Origin: Phallus indusiatus
Lineage: Eukaryota; Basidiomycota; Agaricomycetes; Phallales; Phallaceae
Direction: 5' to 3'
DNA length: 64,000 nucleotides
Assembly: GCA_027605045.1 (NCBI GenBank)
Contig: JAQFWX010000122.1
Location: forward strand, 1-64,000
Each line of letters begins with the position of its first letter. The stretch's first letter is position 1. The translations under genes were made by a program, and so were the position numbers. Shown piece by piece: positions 11,882 to 23,206 of the stretch. The notes under the pieces were generated by a model. That model was given only the letters and a program-made list of their open reading frames with translations, did no database searches and was not told the origin of the DNA.

Positions 11882-12845
11882 CTATGCTTTCCTTAGAGGC
11901 GCGCCCTCGGGAGTAGTAGGATCCGCGAAAGACGTGTGGGGTGTAAGACGAGCCACACCGTCTACGACACGGGATTCAGAACTACGAACAAGAAATTAGA
12001 TCTGTTTATAACATTCCCCAAACATTTTTACACACCACTTTATGAGGACAGCTTCTTCAGGCATCATTCCTCGCAGGTATTTCCATTGATGAGCCGGATT
12101 GAAATTGACACCAAACGTTTCGCCTGTGCGTTCAGGGTACTTCAATGTCGTAGGAATCAGATCCTGATCCCAGTTGACCGAGCGGTAATCGCAAAGGGCG
12201 AGGGGTGACTCAATAGCGGGGTGAGAGATGGGGCGCCACAGATTGACAATTTGGTAGCGGTGTTTCAGCAATTCTTGAGCTGATTCGGGAACGTGATCAA
12301 GAACACGATTCTTGGCAGCTTCTGGTGTTTGATCAACGTGGACCCTGCGGGCCTAAAAACCGGTTACAATTTTTTTTCAACTATGAGATAAGAAAGGATA
12401 TTTACCGGCTGACGGTTACCCGGTTCATCCTTTACGCCATGGCGGTGACGACGGATAGCTAGAAGACCATCAGCTATGAGTTTGACTAGTACCTTTAAAC
12501 AAAGATAAACGTACTGTGGTCGAAGATGACAACCTTAACAGCGCCAGTGTGTTTCTTGAGAACTTCAATACTTTCGGGATAGTACACGTCCTTGATAGCT
12601 TCCTCATCATCAAAGTTTTTCAAAGAGGACGTATGCTTAATAAACTTGAATCCAGTAGTATCGAGATCATATTGGTCTTCTTTGCCTCGGACGTTCTCAA
12701 CAACAAACTCCTTTGGCACGGAAGTGACGTTCGTTTGCGTTTGACCTTTCGCAGGGTCAGCGCCGACAATGTAGAAGGGTTTGGAGCCGTCGCTGGGAAG
12801 GGTAGTATAGAAGAGAGTTGCGCTAACGACGTCGGCAGTGGCCAT
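11882..12845 (-). CDS. CmcJ/NvfI-like oxygenase-family protein, C-terminus frameshifted
   Basis: Member of the fungal CmcJ-like family, named after the cephamycin biosynthesis protein CmcJ; many homologues sit in secondary-metabolite loci. Exons 12845-12515, 12458-12406, 12352-12036 and 11981-11882 join in frame.
Family motifs: VVIFDHTIRRHRHG, RRVHVDQTPEAAKNRV, YQIVNLWRPI, PLALCDYRSV, YPERTGETFGVNFNP, MMPEEAVLIKC, GVARLTPHTSFADPTTPEG.
The current frame stops after PLRKA. One base out of frame the expected family tail SIELRALVL follows and ends at 11859, which implies a lost G in the GG run at 11891-11892 (GGG to GG). This removes about nine residues, or is a sequencing error. The catalytic role is inferred from the family. 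Confidence 0.8.
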
Positions 12846-13783
12846 TTAGGATAGAGGGTATGACGAAAAGTGTGTGAGACTCATATTTCTGCTAGAGTTC
12901 ATATAGATATGACAGTCTTAGACGTGTGACAAATCGAGTCATGGTACTATCATGAGTACCTATGGCGTCAACTTCTAGAAGGCTTGATCATTTGCTATCC
13001 ATGCCACTGGCAGCCAATCGATTTACGGCTTAGAAATAATTTGTGAGCAATATTCACGTCTATTGATCGCCGTAGTAGGATTGGGATTGCGTGTTAGGAT
13101 CGGCCATCACAGATAAAACGCCAGGATACCGGCAGACCAAGAGTCCAGGCAGTTGCATGTCAAAGCAGTTCATTCACACCATTCCCGAGGACAAAACGGG
13201 TAATTTTGCTGATTTCAAGACACATTCCCCATTCCCTAAAGATAATCTGTTTACTAATGATCATAGATAATCAGTAAAATTGGGTACCTTGGTCCCTTCC
13301 GTTGAGCAAGGTTTGTTTAACTTCGTGTCACAACTTGCAAGTTCGTGTTAGCCACCAAGTCCAATAAGCAATCCTATATAACACCTAGAATACGAAAATA
13401 TCAATAACAAAACTGTGGAGGAAAGATACAGAAGAATATGTTGACCAGTTCTTCCCAACTGCAGAGATAAAAAAAGACGAGTCACTTCGTCACACAACTG
13501 TGATGCCGCCCATGTCAATGATGTCACTCGGGTCTGACTCTTTTTTGGGCGTTGAAAGCTAATGAGGCGTTTCGCGAACTTCGTCCCATTGATTGATGAG
13601 CTAAACCGATAAGAGCATGCATTTCACACCGTGACAAAGATGTACATATGCGATGTATGTAAATATCAACTGTCGGTTATGTCAACTTGTACATCGTAAA
13701 ATCATGTTATTTGTTCGTAAATTGTTCGTAATAAAACACTCATGAATCATAAATACTCTTGTAATAATCAGAAAACAGACAAA
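12846..13783. other. Intergenic region
   Basis: Contains the presumed promoter of the CmcJ-like gene and the 3' region of the first DUF2235 gene. There are no long ORFs and no repeat that I recognise. Confidence 0.35.
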
Positions 13784-15599
13784 TCAGTAGCGCCACACTG
13801 CTTTAGGTTTATTCTTCCAGAGAGCTCGCGGTGTGTATGCCAAGGTGGTGTCTTGCATACGCTCTTGTACGGTAATGTGCACGTTGGGCGTTGCATCGGG
13901 TATTTGGCGAGGTCTTCCAAGGTTCCACCTTGCAACAACACGAGTCAGTCAGTTTCTTTGGTCCAAAATTACTTGAATTTTCACAAACCTCCAGCTGCGA
14001 TGCCACACTCCGTTCTGATCCTGCCATGAAACAAAGAAAGGAATGACTTCAAGTATCCACCATAAAGGCTGAGACTGCAACGGATCATGCAGAGGTTGTA
14101 TAGCATCCACAGAATCTAGTTTCGCCGCTTCCGGTGAATACAACGGGGATGGCAAAGCACTGCCGATAACATCCTTTTCGATTTCGAGGAGTTTCTTGGC
14201 CAGTTGGACTTCACTTGTCGATAGATTAAACATTGATAAGGGGATATTTGCAGCAGCTAGGGCAGCCGAATCGAAAACAATTCCGCATTGAGAGCTAACG
14301 ATCTCGCGGATCATCCAGCGCAATGTTATGTCGCTCAAGGAGGGCGTGTCTTGTGCTGTGTCCCCTCCTCCAATATCTATTTTGGCGGCTCAGAAGACTT
14401 CATTAGCTTATGAACGGACGAAAATACCGCTATGACATCCTGAGAACCAAACCTCTAGAACATCGGTGGTCGGACCACCAACTGGGTCAGTTTTTATAGT
14501 CGGAAGACTGGCGTGCTGAGGATCCTTGCGGGCAGCTTTGGCATTAGGAGAAGGCCGATGATACAAGTTTGGCTGGAATCTTGCTCGGTGCTGTCGACAA
14601 ATTTAAATCACCTTTCCTTTGGCAAAATTGTGTTATTTGACTCACCTCGTCGAGAGCAACTGCGTGACGGAAATATTTGATTGCTGTATTGCCCGCCGTG
14701 AAAGGAAAATTACGTGAGAAGAGTATGCCCACACTAGACACTGTCTCCCTATCCAATCAATCATACGGTCATGTTTTGTTCTTGGTTGAAACCAACTCCG
14801 CTTACCAGCATCCCACGAAATCGATCAAGACAGGTTTGGAAAATGTTTCTTTGAATTGCGCCGCCAACGCCATGTTCTTCTTACCCGTTTTCTTATAAAG
14901 GTTATACGCAAACCCGACTTGCTCTAAAGAAAGGTTTTTTATTTTCTAGTTTGTACATTTTCAACTCCAGACTTACCAATATTATCGATAGGAAGTAAAC
15001 CGACCTTGTGTGGACGATTCAGATTAAATTAACCCGACGTCAATCAAATTACTCACTTTGTATAACATTCCAGCTAGTGCTCGCGCGGTGTACGCACCAC
15101 GAGAAAACCCGAATAAGCAAATTCGGTCTCCATCTCTGTAGTTCTGCATAAGAAAATCGTAACCTCCCATAATCTAATACAACGGTATCATAATGCAGGA
15201 TATCGCCAAATAGAGCAAACGAACATGAATGTCCAGATACCACGCGAATGCTTCGTCGACCAACATGGCACACCACTTTCTCATGGAACCCATAACTCCA
15301 GGAGCTGCATAGGTTCCAACTCCTGGCTGCAAATTTGTTTGAATGAGGTTTTTTTTGACGAACACTATCACCACAACCTACCTGATAGTACACAAGCTGC
15401 TCCGAACCATCCTTTTTCAGGACACTGAATAATTTGATCACATTTGTATTCTGGAAACATATGAATGAGCTTTCATGAAAGATAGGGTGCGTCAATTTAT
15501 CCTCACATTTTCCTGAAATTCTTCATCTGTGCCATCGAAACAAAGCACAAGTGTCCGAGAACGTTTCGAGGTGGTTGAGGAAGGCTTCGTTGACGCCAT
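13784..15599 (-). CDS. DUF2235 alpha/beta-hydrolase, tandem copy 1
   Basis: DUF2235 family (related to Tle1-like phospholipase effectors), a serine hydrolase fold.
The N-terminus is MASTKPSSTTSKRSRTLVLC, then FDGT, the start of the domain. Further exons read TNVIKLFSVLKKDG, GVGTYAAPGVMGS, WYLDIHV and the nucleophile elbow FGFSRGAYTARALAGM (GxSxG). After SVGILFSRNFPFTAGNTAIK and ALDE come EVWFSGCH, then DIGGGDTAQDTPSL and LRWMIREIV. The C-terminal exon joins as HRSWRWNLGRPRQIP and ends VWRY, stop at 13784-13786.
At least seven exons with short introns. It appears intact. It is the left member of a tandem pair with the gene at 17140-18946, same orientation and same architecture. Substrate unknown; no signal peptide seen. 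Confidence 0.82.
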
Positions 15600-17139
15600 G
15601 CCGAAAAAACGTGATTACAATAGAGGTCGTGAAAGGGGTTCGTCAAGTTTCGTTATATAGCGGGAATAAGGAGCTCCACCGAGTATCACTGTTGCCCCTA
15701 ATAAACGCTTGGATCTCAATTGAACGTATAGGAGACCTTAGAGGGCGTGGTGCTGAAGCCAGTCAAGACAAAGGTGCATGTCTTCTAATAAGCTAACGAG
15801 AAAACGCACGATTCTATTTTTAGTCCGCACGTTGGATTTACCAAGCCTATAGCGAGGATCTGTGGCTAGGATAGTCCATTTGATGGAGGCTAAATTTGGA
15901 AAGGCTTGCAATTCACATGGTCATGACTTGAAAGTGCGAAAATTTAGAGTGAATTACTGCGGCACGTAGGAGTATAAAGCGTGGGATTTCACACCAGGCG
16001 GGCTGTGTGAGAGAGTGTATTAAATTTGAGCGGGGTAACAATGGCACCTTTAATTGAATGGCTGCCTAATATCGAGGTTCCCACAAACCACGTTAGAATA
16101 CACTGTGTAATCACATGTAATGAGACAAGATTATTGACAATTCAAAACAAAACCCGGTACACGCACGTCAATTGGAGTCAAGACCTGGACTTTCAAAGAA
16201 CAAGTAACTTCACCGAGTCCGGGTCATTCTGACGCGTGCCAAGGTGCCATTACATACATGATATGCCAAAATGTCTGAATACGCTTGAATGGTTCGACTC
16301 CATACCGATATTATGAGTCCGAGATAGAAGCCTATGCTCCACTCTTAAATAACTTCGGCAACCAGGAACTTCGGGGAAGCGTGTCGGAGAGCAAGGGACG
16401 CCCGGCATCCTTCGTGAGAGACACAGAGACACTCAACATATGCACAAGTAATTTTAAACGGGTTCTCTAGGCAGAAAGACGTCTGAAAGGCGAATAAATC
16501 TTGAGATAACCCGCCTGAAAACGCCTTGGTCGCCGCTGGCTTACAAAATCGCCAACGTGACTGTGATAGTGTGACTGGGCGTTCTTCGCTCACGTAACAT
16601 CAAAGCATTTCACAAAGTGCCAGTGACGAAGACTCAGATGTCTCTTGTTACGACGGGGAGATAAATGCTTTCAACAGTAAGGATTATTACTCAACATATA
16701 CCCCGACCATAATCTCCAGACCTACTAGTAGATTACCGCGCAACAATATCGTTGAATTGTAATAAAATGGCATCGCGGACATACCTGGCAGGTCCAGCTT
16801 TTACTTGTTTACAAGCATTACGTTCAAACTGCGGCTTCCTGTTCCGTGTAGTAGGTCAGTAGGTCTAGGCTCTTCGCTTGAGGGTAAGAAAATAGTCAGG
16901 TGACTCCGAAAGTCCGAGTCTGAAGACTGATTTTTATACCCGGTCTATCTGTCTCAGCGACGGCGGGGAACACCGCGATTAATAGATATGTATTTCGCAA
17001 GTTTGTTGAACAGCTCGTTCCAGATTACTGACTAAATCGAGGAAAGGATGGCGTTTGCACACAGATGATATACGTAACGAAACATGTTTGCAATATAGTA
17101 TATAAATTAAATTAGAAAAGAAAGAGTCAATTTGAGAAG
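15600..17139. other. Spacer between the tandem DUF2235 genes; duplicated upstream block
   Basis: The first few hundred bases upstream of copy 1 resemble the same interval upstream of copy 2 (for example agctccacc and tataggagac blocks near 15670-15735 and 19030-19095). A further shared block lies at about 16538-16580 versus 19561-19610. The duplication therefore carried promoter sequence. No separate gene is supported. Confidence 0.45.
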
Positions 17140-18946
17140 TCAATAGCGCCACACTGTTTTCGGTTTATTCTCCCAAACAGCTCGCGGTGTGTATCCCAAA
17201 GTGGTGTCTTGCATACGCTCTCGTACGGTAATATGCACGTTGGGTGTCCGATAAGGTATTTGGCGAGGTCTTCCAAGGTTCCACCTTGTAACAACACGAT
17301 CAGTCAGTTTCTTGTTCCACAAATACTTGAATTTTCACAAACCTCCAACTGCGATGCCACACTCCGTTCTGATCCTGCCATGAAACAAAGAAAGGAATGA
17401 CTTCAAGTATCCACCATAAAGGTCGGGATTGCAACTGATCATGCAGAGGTTGTATAGCATCCACAGAATCTAATTTCGCCGCTTCCGGTGAATACAATGG
17501 GCCGCCAGTATCACCATTGGCTTCAGGGAGTGTCCTGTTCAGCTGGAATTCACTTGCCGACAGATCAAGGATTGACAGGGGGATCTTTGCAGCAGCCAAG
17601 GCAGCTGTATCAAAAAGGACCCCGCACTGAGAGCTAACGACCTCACGGATCATCCAACGCAAGGTAATACCGCTCAAAGAGGACGTGCCCCGTGGCGTAT
17701 CTCCTCCCCCGATATCTATTTTTATAGCTTTCAGAAAGGCTTAATTAGGTGTTTGACTGGAGGAAATACCACTGTGAACCCCTGTGAACCAAACCTCTAG
17801 GACATCGGTAGGCGTACCATCAACTGGGTCACTCGGGAAACTGGCCTGCTGAGGATCCTTAGACGCAGATTTATCATCAGGGGCAGGCCGATGGTACAAA
17901 TTTGGCTGGAATTTTGCTCGATGCTGTCAACAAATTTGAAATCGATACTTTTCTTCGGGGCTCTGAATAATGTTGTTTGACCCACCTCGTCGAGAGAAAG
18001 TGCATGACGGAAATATTTGATTGCTGTATTGCTCGTCGTGAAAGGAAAATCACGTGAGTAGATTATGCCCACACTGGCCACTGTATCCCTGTCCACGCAA
18101 TCACAAGGTCATGTTTCGCTTTTAGACCTGATAACAACTTTGCTTACCAGCACCCTACGAAATCAATCAAGACGGGTTTGGAAAATGTTTCCTTAAACTG
18201 CGCTGCCAACACCATGTTCTTCCTGCCCGTTTCCTTGTAGATATTATACGCAAATCCAACTTGTTCTGAGGAGAAAGATTTGCCCTCCTCTAGTATATAC
18301 GTTCAGTTTCAAGCTCACCAGTGTTATCCTTGGGAAGCAAACCGACCTTAAACGAACGACTCAGAAATTAGAGTGAGTCCGAATTCAACCAGAATACTAC
18401 TCACTTTCTCTAACATTCCCGCTAGTGCTCGGGCAGTATACGCACCACGAGAAAACCCAAATAAACAAATTCGATCTCCGTCTCTGTAGTTCTGCATGAG
18501 AAAAGTATAACCACCCATAATCTGATGTAAAGGTATCATAATCCACGTGAACCGCAGAAAGAGAACACGACAAACATGAATGTCCAGATACCACGCGACC
18601 GCTTCGTCGACCAACATGGCGAACCACTTTCTCACAGAACCCATAATCCCAGGAGCCGCATAGGTTCCAAGCCCTGCCTGTGAATCATTTTATGTAAATA
18701 AGGCGTTTTTTCATGACGTGAAATCATCACAATTCACCTGATAGTACACAATCTGCTCGGGGCTGTCCTTTTGCAAAAGACTGAAAAGTTTGACCACGTT
18801 TGTGTTCTAGGAGCATATCAATGAGCTTTCATAGAGAGGAAAAATCTCCTCACATTTGTATTGAATTTATCGCCTGTGCCATCAAAACACAACACAAGTG
18901 TCCGAGAAGAACTCGAGACGCTTGAGGAGAGTTTGGTTGATGCCAT
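17140..18946 (-). CDS. DUF2235 alpha/beta-hydrolase, tandem copy 2
   Basis: Paralogue of the gene at 13784-15599. It starts MASTKLSSSVSSSSRTLVLC, then FDGTGDKFNTN, and ends with NKPKTVWRY, stop at 17140-17142. It keeps the nucleophile elbow FGFSRGAYTARALAGM, GLGTYAAPGIMGSVRKW, WYLDIHV, SVGIIYSRDFPFTTSNTAIK and LRWMIREVVSSQCGVLFDTA. The C-terminal intron sits at the same codon as in copy 1 (HRSWR/WNLGRPRQIP).
Differences from copy 1 are spread along the gene. They include a shorter loop near SEFQLNRTLPEANGDTGG (copy 1 has IEKDVIGSALPSP) and changed residues after WYLDIHV. Both copies appear open, so the duplication is not obviously decaying. Confidence 0.82.
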
Positions 18947-20226
18947 ACCGAGAAACGTAATTGTATAGAAGTTGAAGGTGATTTTTCTAGTTTGTTTCTT
19001 TATATACTCTCTTCAATTTTCAGGGATAAAAAGCTCCACCAGGGATCAGTATAGCATTGCGATAATACATTGTCTTCACTCGAACATATAGGAGACGGGC
19101 TTTGAATGCCATGGTGCTACGTTGTCCAGTGCATACTTTCTGGTAGGCTAATGAGACTCAATTATACTTCAGACTGGGTAATCACCTCTAATCACATGAG
19201 AGTAGTTCGACATAAACATCGACGATTCAGATCCGGATTCAGTGTACGCACAACAGTTGGATCTTAGACTTGTACTCCGGAAAAAACCGAGTAGTTCTCT
19301 TGGGGACGCGGGGACGGGTCACCGTGACCGGTAGTGCCAAGTAGTGCCAGTGCTACAATACGTATTATCGACTTTATGGACACTGGACAGGACCTGGGGG
19401 AAGCGTACCTGTCAGAAAACAGGAACATCTTATGATACACTCTCAACTTCCATGGTACAAGGATATACAGTAGTGATTCAAAAATGTTCAACAAAAATGG
19501 GTTTTTGAGGCGGGAAGGGGTCGGGGAGACGAATGAGCTTCCAGGGGAGAAAACACCACTGGCTTACAAATCGTCGCTACAACTGTGACAGTGTGACTTG
19601 ACGTTCATCCAGGTTCATCCCCATACAGCTACAAAGTATAGAGTCAGCGGCCAGATGACGGACGCGATCATAGGGCTTTTAGTAAGTATTGATCAGTCTG
19701 TAACTCTGTAGGAAGATTAGCTTGCTACGTAACATTGTTCTTAAGCTGTAACACATCAATACAGGCAGAATCTGGATATATCTCCCGGCCAATTCAGCCT
19801 TTACGTCTCTACTTCTATCTTGTTATAATAGGGCTTGGGCCATGGTTTCCCCTGTTTTGTTATGAAACTTTAGGGAATACAGCTCCGGCGAGGACCATTG
19901 TCGGTTCGTCGAATCATTCTTAAGGCTGTGAACCTTGTTTGTTTTGTTTGTTTTTTCTTGGTGGAGCTTTCTGGTGAGGATCAGCCAGTACGGTCAGTCG
20001 AGCACCAGGTCGTTAGCCTTGCGTATAACATAGCAAAAAGCGTATGTGTGAGGGAGTTTTCTAGTTTGTGCTTTAAGCCTGACTCATTAATCTGTTGTAT
20101 CAAATTCAAAAAAAATTTAATGTCGTTAGTATGTAACATTTACCGTCTCCGTGGTGTACACTGTACAGTATCCAAGGTTCTTCCATACATGATGAAAAAC
20201 AGCAAAAAATTGAAAAAAAAGGAAAT
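18947..20226. other. Intergenic region with duplicated promoter block
   Basis: The left part (about 18947-19620) carries the upstream block shared with the region before DUF2235 copy 1. The rest is AT-rich with short ORFs only. It includes the 3' side of the MFS gene. Confidence 0.35.
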
Positions 20227-22590
20227 TTACAGTTGATATCTATACCCGCTCCAATTGTCTCCTTTCTCCCTTTGGGCACATCTCACAGTCTCAAAAACCC
20301 CGTTTTCTTTCTTTCTTGCCTCCTGCTGGCTGTCAAGCTTTTGATCCTCAGATAAGATTAACTCGTCTCGTTCGCCCCGCCTCCGTTTCTTATTCTCTCG
20401 GTCCATGGATATTATAAGCATTAGTGTCACTATGAAGCCTAGTGACAGATACCCTAGTTGAATCGCATGTCCAAGTGTGTAACGTGGAGCGTTTTTGGCA
20501 AGGTACTAAAACGAAGGAGGGTAATTATAATTCAGCGCCAGGTGAGAACTTCTGAAAACCATTAATATATTACCACATTGGAACTGACAATCCCTTGAAG
20601 ATTTCCACTAAACCAAGAAACATTGATCGTCAATTTTCACTCGGCAAAATACATAAGACCAGTACTTACAACCCGATCGCCATAGCTATTGTCACGCCGC
20701 GTTTATAGCTCCCTCTACATTACTTCCGAACCATGCTCTGGTAAGTTTGTCAGTTCGCAGGAGGGAGGCAGATGGCCGCGTTCCCTATAATGTACTCACG
20801 CTGAGTTCGCGGTAACCGGGTAAGTTCCCGTCGTCGTTAAATAAATAGCAATATACGATAGAGTGGGGTTGCGGGATACGATGAGAATGATATATCCTAC
20901 CATTCCTATCGCTAAACATACAAGATTGAAAAATCCGCGATATCCCAATCGATCCGCGTAGTAGCCAACCAAGCACGTTTGAATTGACCCAAAAACGTAA
21001 ATGGGGACACTGAGAAGATTAGCTGGTGTTGCTTCAAACCCTAGTTTGGTGTCGTTATACGCGAACAAAAGTGATAATATACAGTGGACTAACCTAACTA
21101 GAGCACGCGCCAACAGAAAGTCAGTCTCTCTAGCACCCTTTTATCGGATAGAACTGACCTCATTTATTATGGTTGGCGTGAAGAGTGAGATCGCATAAAG
21201 AGGTCCATCACTGAGGGTGGTGATAAGTCAACATTATTTTCCATTATGAAAGCAAAACTTACTATCCCGCAGCGAGCAGCACTTGAATCAAAGAGTTAGT
21301 TCATAATTCGCAACTACACTGCAGATAATGATATATTTTACTTACTAAAAAGCCATGTCTTATAATCCCGGAACGATGCCAAAATATGCTTCACCGCGAA
21401 ACGTTCACCCTCAGCACTGAATTGACCGTCGTCTTTCATCTTGTTGACGATATACCTACGTTCCGCATCTGTAATAAATGCCGCAGTATCCGGAAAATCA
21501 ACCACCATCCAGAATGATAGAACTCCGGCTACAACTGTGGCTAAACCTTCCAGAACAAATATCCATGTCTATAAAAAGTGCTGATGTTGAGGGAAACGTG
21601 AATGAGAAAATATATCTAAAGTTACCCATCCTGGTTTACCACCTACTCCTTTCATGTTGGATATGGCTGCTGCGAGTAGACCACCGAATGCTCCTGAAAC
21701 GGTAGCCATGGAGGAAAATATTGCGGTTCGAAAGCCAAATTCTGAGCGTTTGTACCAGCTATCAGTAGTGTGATAATTGCATTAGACCGATACCCCAACT
21801 ACACGATACGTAGGATCACTTGCCAGCTGAAAAGATACGCGACTCCCGGAAACAGTCCTGCTTCAAACATTCCAAGGAGAAATCGCACCGCTGTAAAGTG
21901 TTTTTTAAAAACCGGCTTCGCTAAGGTACAGGAAAGAGATGAAGTACCAAGGATACCACTGAAATTTTGAACTAGCCCTTGGGCAGTCTATATTTCCAAT
22001 TAGAACATATCTCTTATGAAGTTATGAGAAGGTTTACCATGACAATTCCCCATGAGATCATAGATATGGGTATCCATATAGAAGGTCGGAGTTTTTTAAG
22101 GAAAATATTGCTTGGGACCTCACAGAACATCAGACGTTCATAAAAACGATCGTTGTCGAAAAAAAAATTACTTCGAATGCTCCATAGCCTTCAATGAGGA
22201 CATTCAAATCAACAAGTAGGCGTGAAAGGTTAAATAAACTCAACTAATAAAGAACACTGACAATGCAGTCAAGTATTGACGATCCGTGATATGGATATCT
22301 GCTTCCAGACCGTACAACTGAAAGATGTTCAGCCGAGTTTATAGAACACACGCAGAAAGAGCACGAACTTTGGCATTACCAATAGAACTCCTGTCGAGAA
22401 AACTTAGTAGGTATAAAAAGCTTAGCCATGGAATGAATCGAAAGTCCATTTTGCGGAGAAGAGCTTTAGGGTCCACTTCCAGCTCCACACTCTCGACGCT
22501 CTTGGAACCGGTTTCGATGCCTTTTTCCACGACTTGGACATCAGAGTGTTTTTTAGTAATCTCTGCGTCTTGGTTGTGTATCTTGTTCAT
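20227..22590 (-). CDS. MFS transporter, allantoate permease (Dal5/ACS) type, with 4-nt micro-exon and a frameshift
   Basis: Anion:cation symporter family of the major facilitator superfamily; a plasma-membrane carrier for organic anions or vitamins.
It starts MNKIHNQDAEITKKHSD with a cytoplasmic N-terminus. Conserved segments: RFIPWLSFLYLLSFLDRSSI, GNAKLYGLEADI, VPSNIFLKKLRPSIWIPISM, LLGMFEAGLFPGVAYLFSCW, YKRSEFGFRTAIFSS, GGLLAAAISNM, WTWIFVLEGLATVVAGV, LLAAGYDGPLYAISLFTPT, and INELGFEATPANLLSVPIYV.
Three oddities: intron 21759-21823 begins with GC; a 4-nt exon (21094-21097) is needed to give NELGF; and one A appears missing at 20702-20704 (AAA for AAAA), which creates a stop at 20692-20694. 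The shifted frame then continues RGVTIAMAIGFGNLQGIVSS and YLAKNAPRYTLGHAIQL to the normal basic tail. The gene is otherwise complete. Confidence 0.82.
21094..21097 (-). other. 4-nt micro-exon of the MFS transporter
   Basis: Bases TTAG lie between a 61-nt intron (21098-21158, GTCAGT...CTCTAG) and a 53-nt intron (21041-21093, GTTAGT...ACTAG). Including them restores phase and yields IINELGFEATPANLL, as expected for this family. A single intron spanning both would shift the frame. Confidence 0.75.
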
Positions 22591-23206
22591 ACCGTTCAAT
22601 TATTGAGAAGGATGAGATGAGATAGAGAGACAAGATCCACGGGGTGCGGCTATTAAAGTCTAATTTGGTTTATATATGATCCACGAGAAGCAATATCCTG
22701 AGAAGATCATAGAACCCATGGAGTGAGTAAATCGAAGACTAGCAATGCGTATGTAAAGCTTCTGCCAATGAGTGAAAAGAATGGTGAGATGTAATCGCAG
22801 GAACATACTTATTGTACGCTTCAATATTAAACGACGTCTGGTTTAATTTATCGCATGAACAAACGACAGGATGCTAAAGCGTTTCTGTTGTAATATTGCC
22901 GGCCGTTGATATCTTGAAGATTGATTTTCAGATATGTTCCCTAGCGCTTGACTTCCTGCACTCAGGGACTAAAGTGATGTCTTCCAGTTCCTTTATTCTT
23001 CAACGTTCCTCTCATTCCGGCATTTATTCTGGTCTGGCGGATGTTTTGAGGGATACCACCACAGCGTCTGAGAAATGAAAGGAAGGTAAAAAATGATAGA
23101 TTCGAGATATATATAAACGTATCGACAATCGATGGTCAGAGCATAAAAATCAGGTATCCAAAGCCGCAACTCAGCGCCCGCTCAGGCAGCATATCGTCCT
23201 ATGCCA
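22591..23206. other. Intergenic region
   Basis: Promoter side of the MFS gene and 3' side of the F-box gene. Short ORFs only; no feature recognised. Confidence 0.35.
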
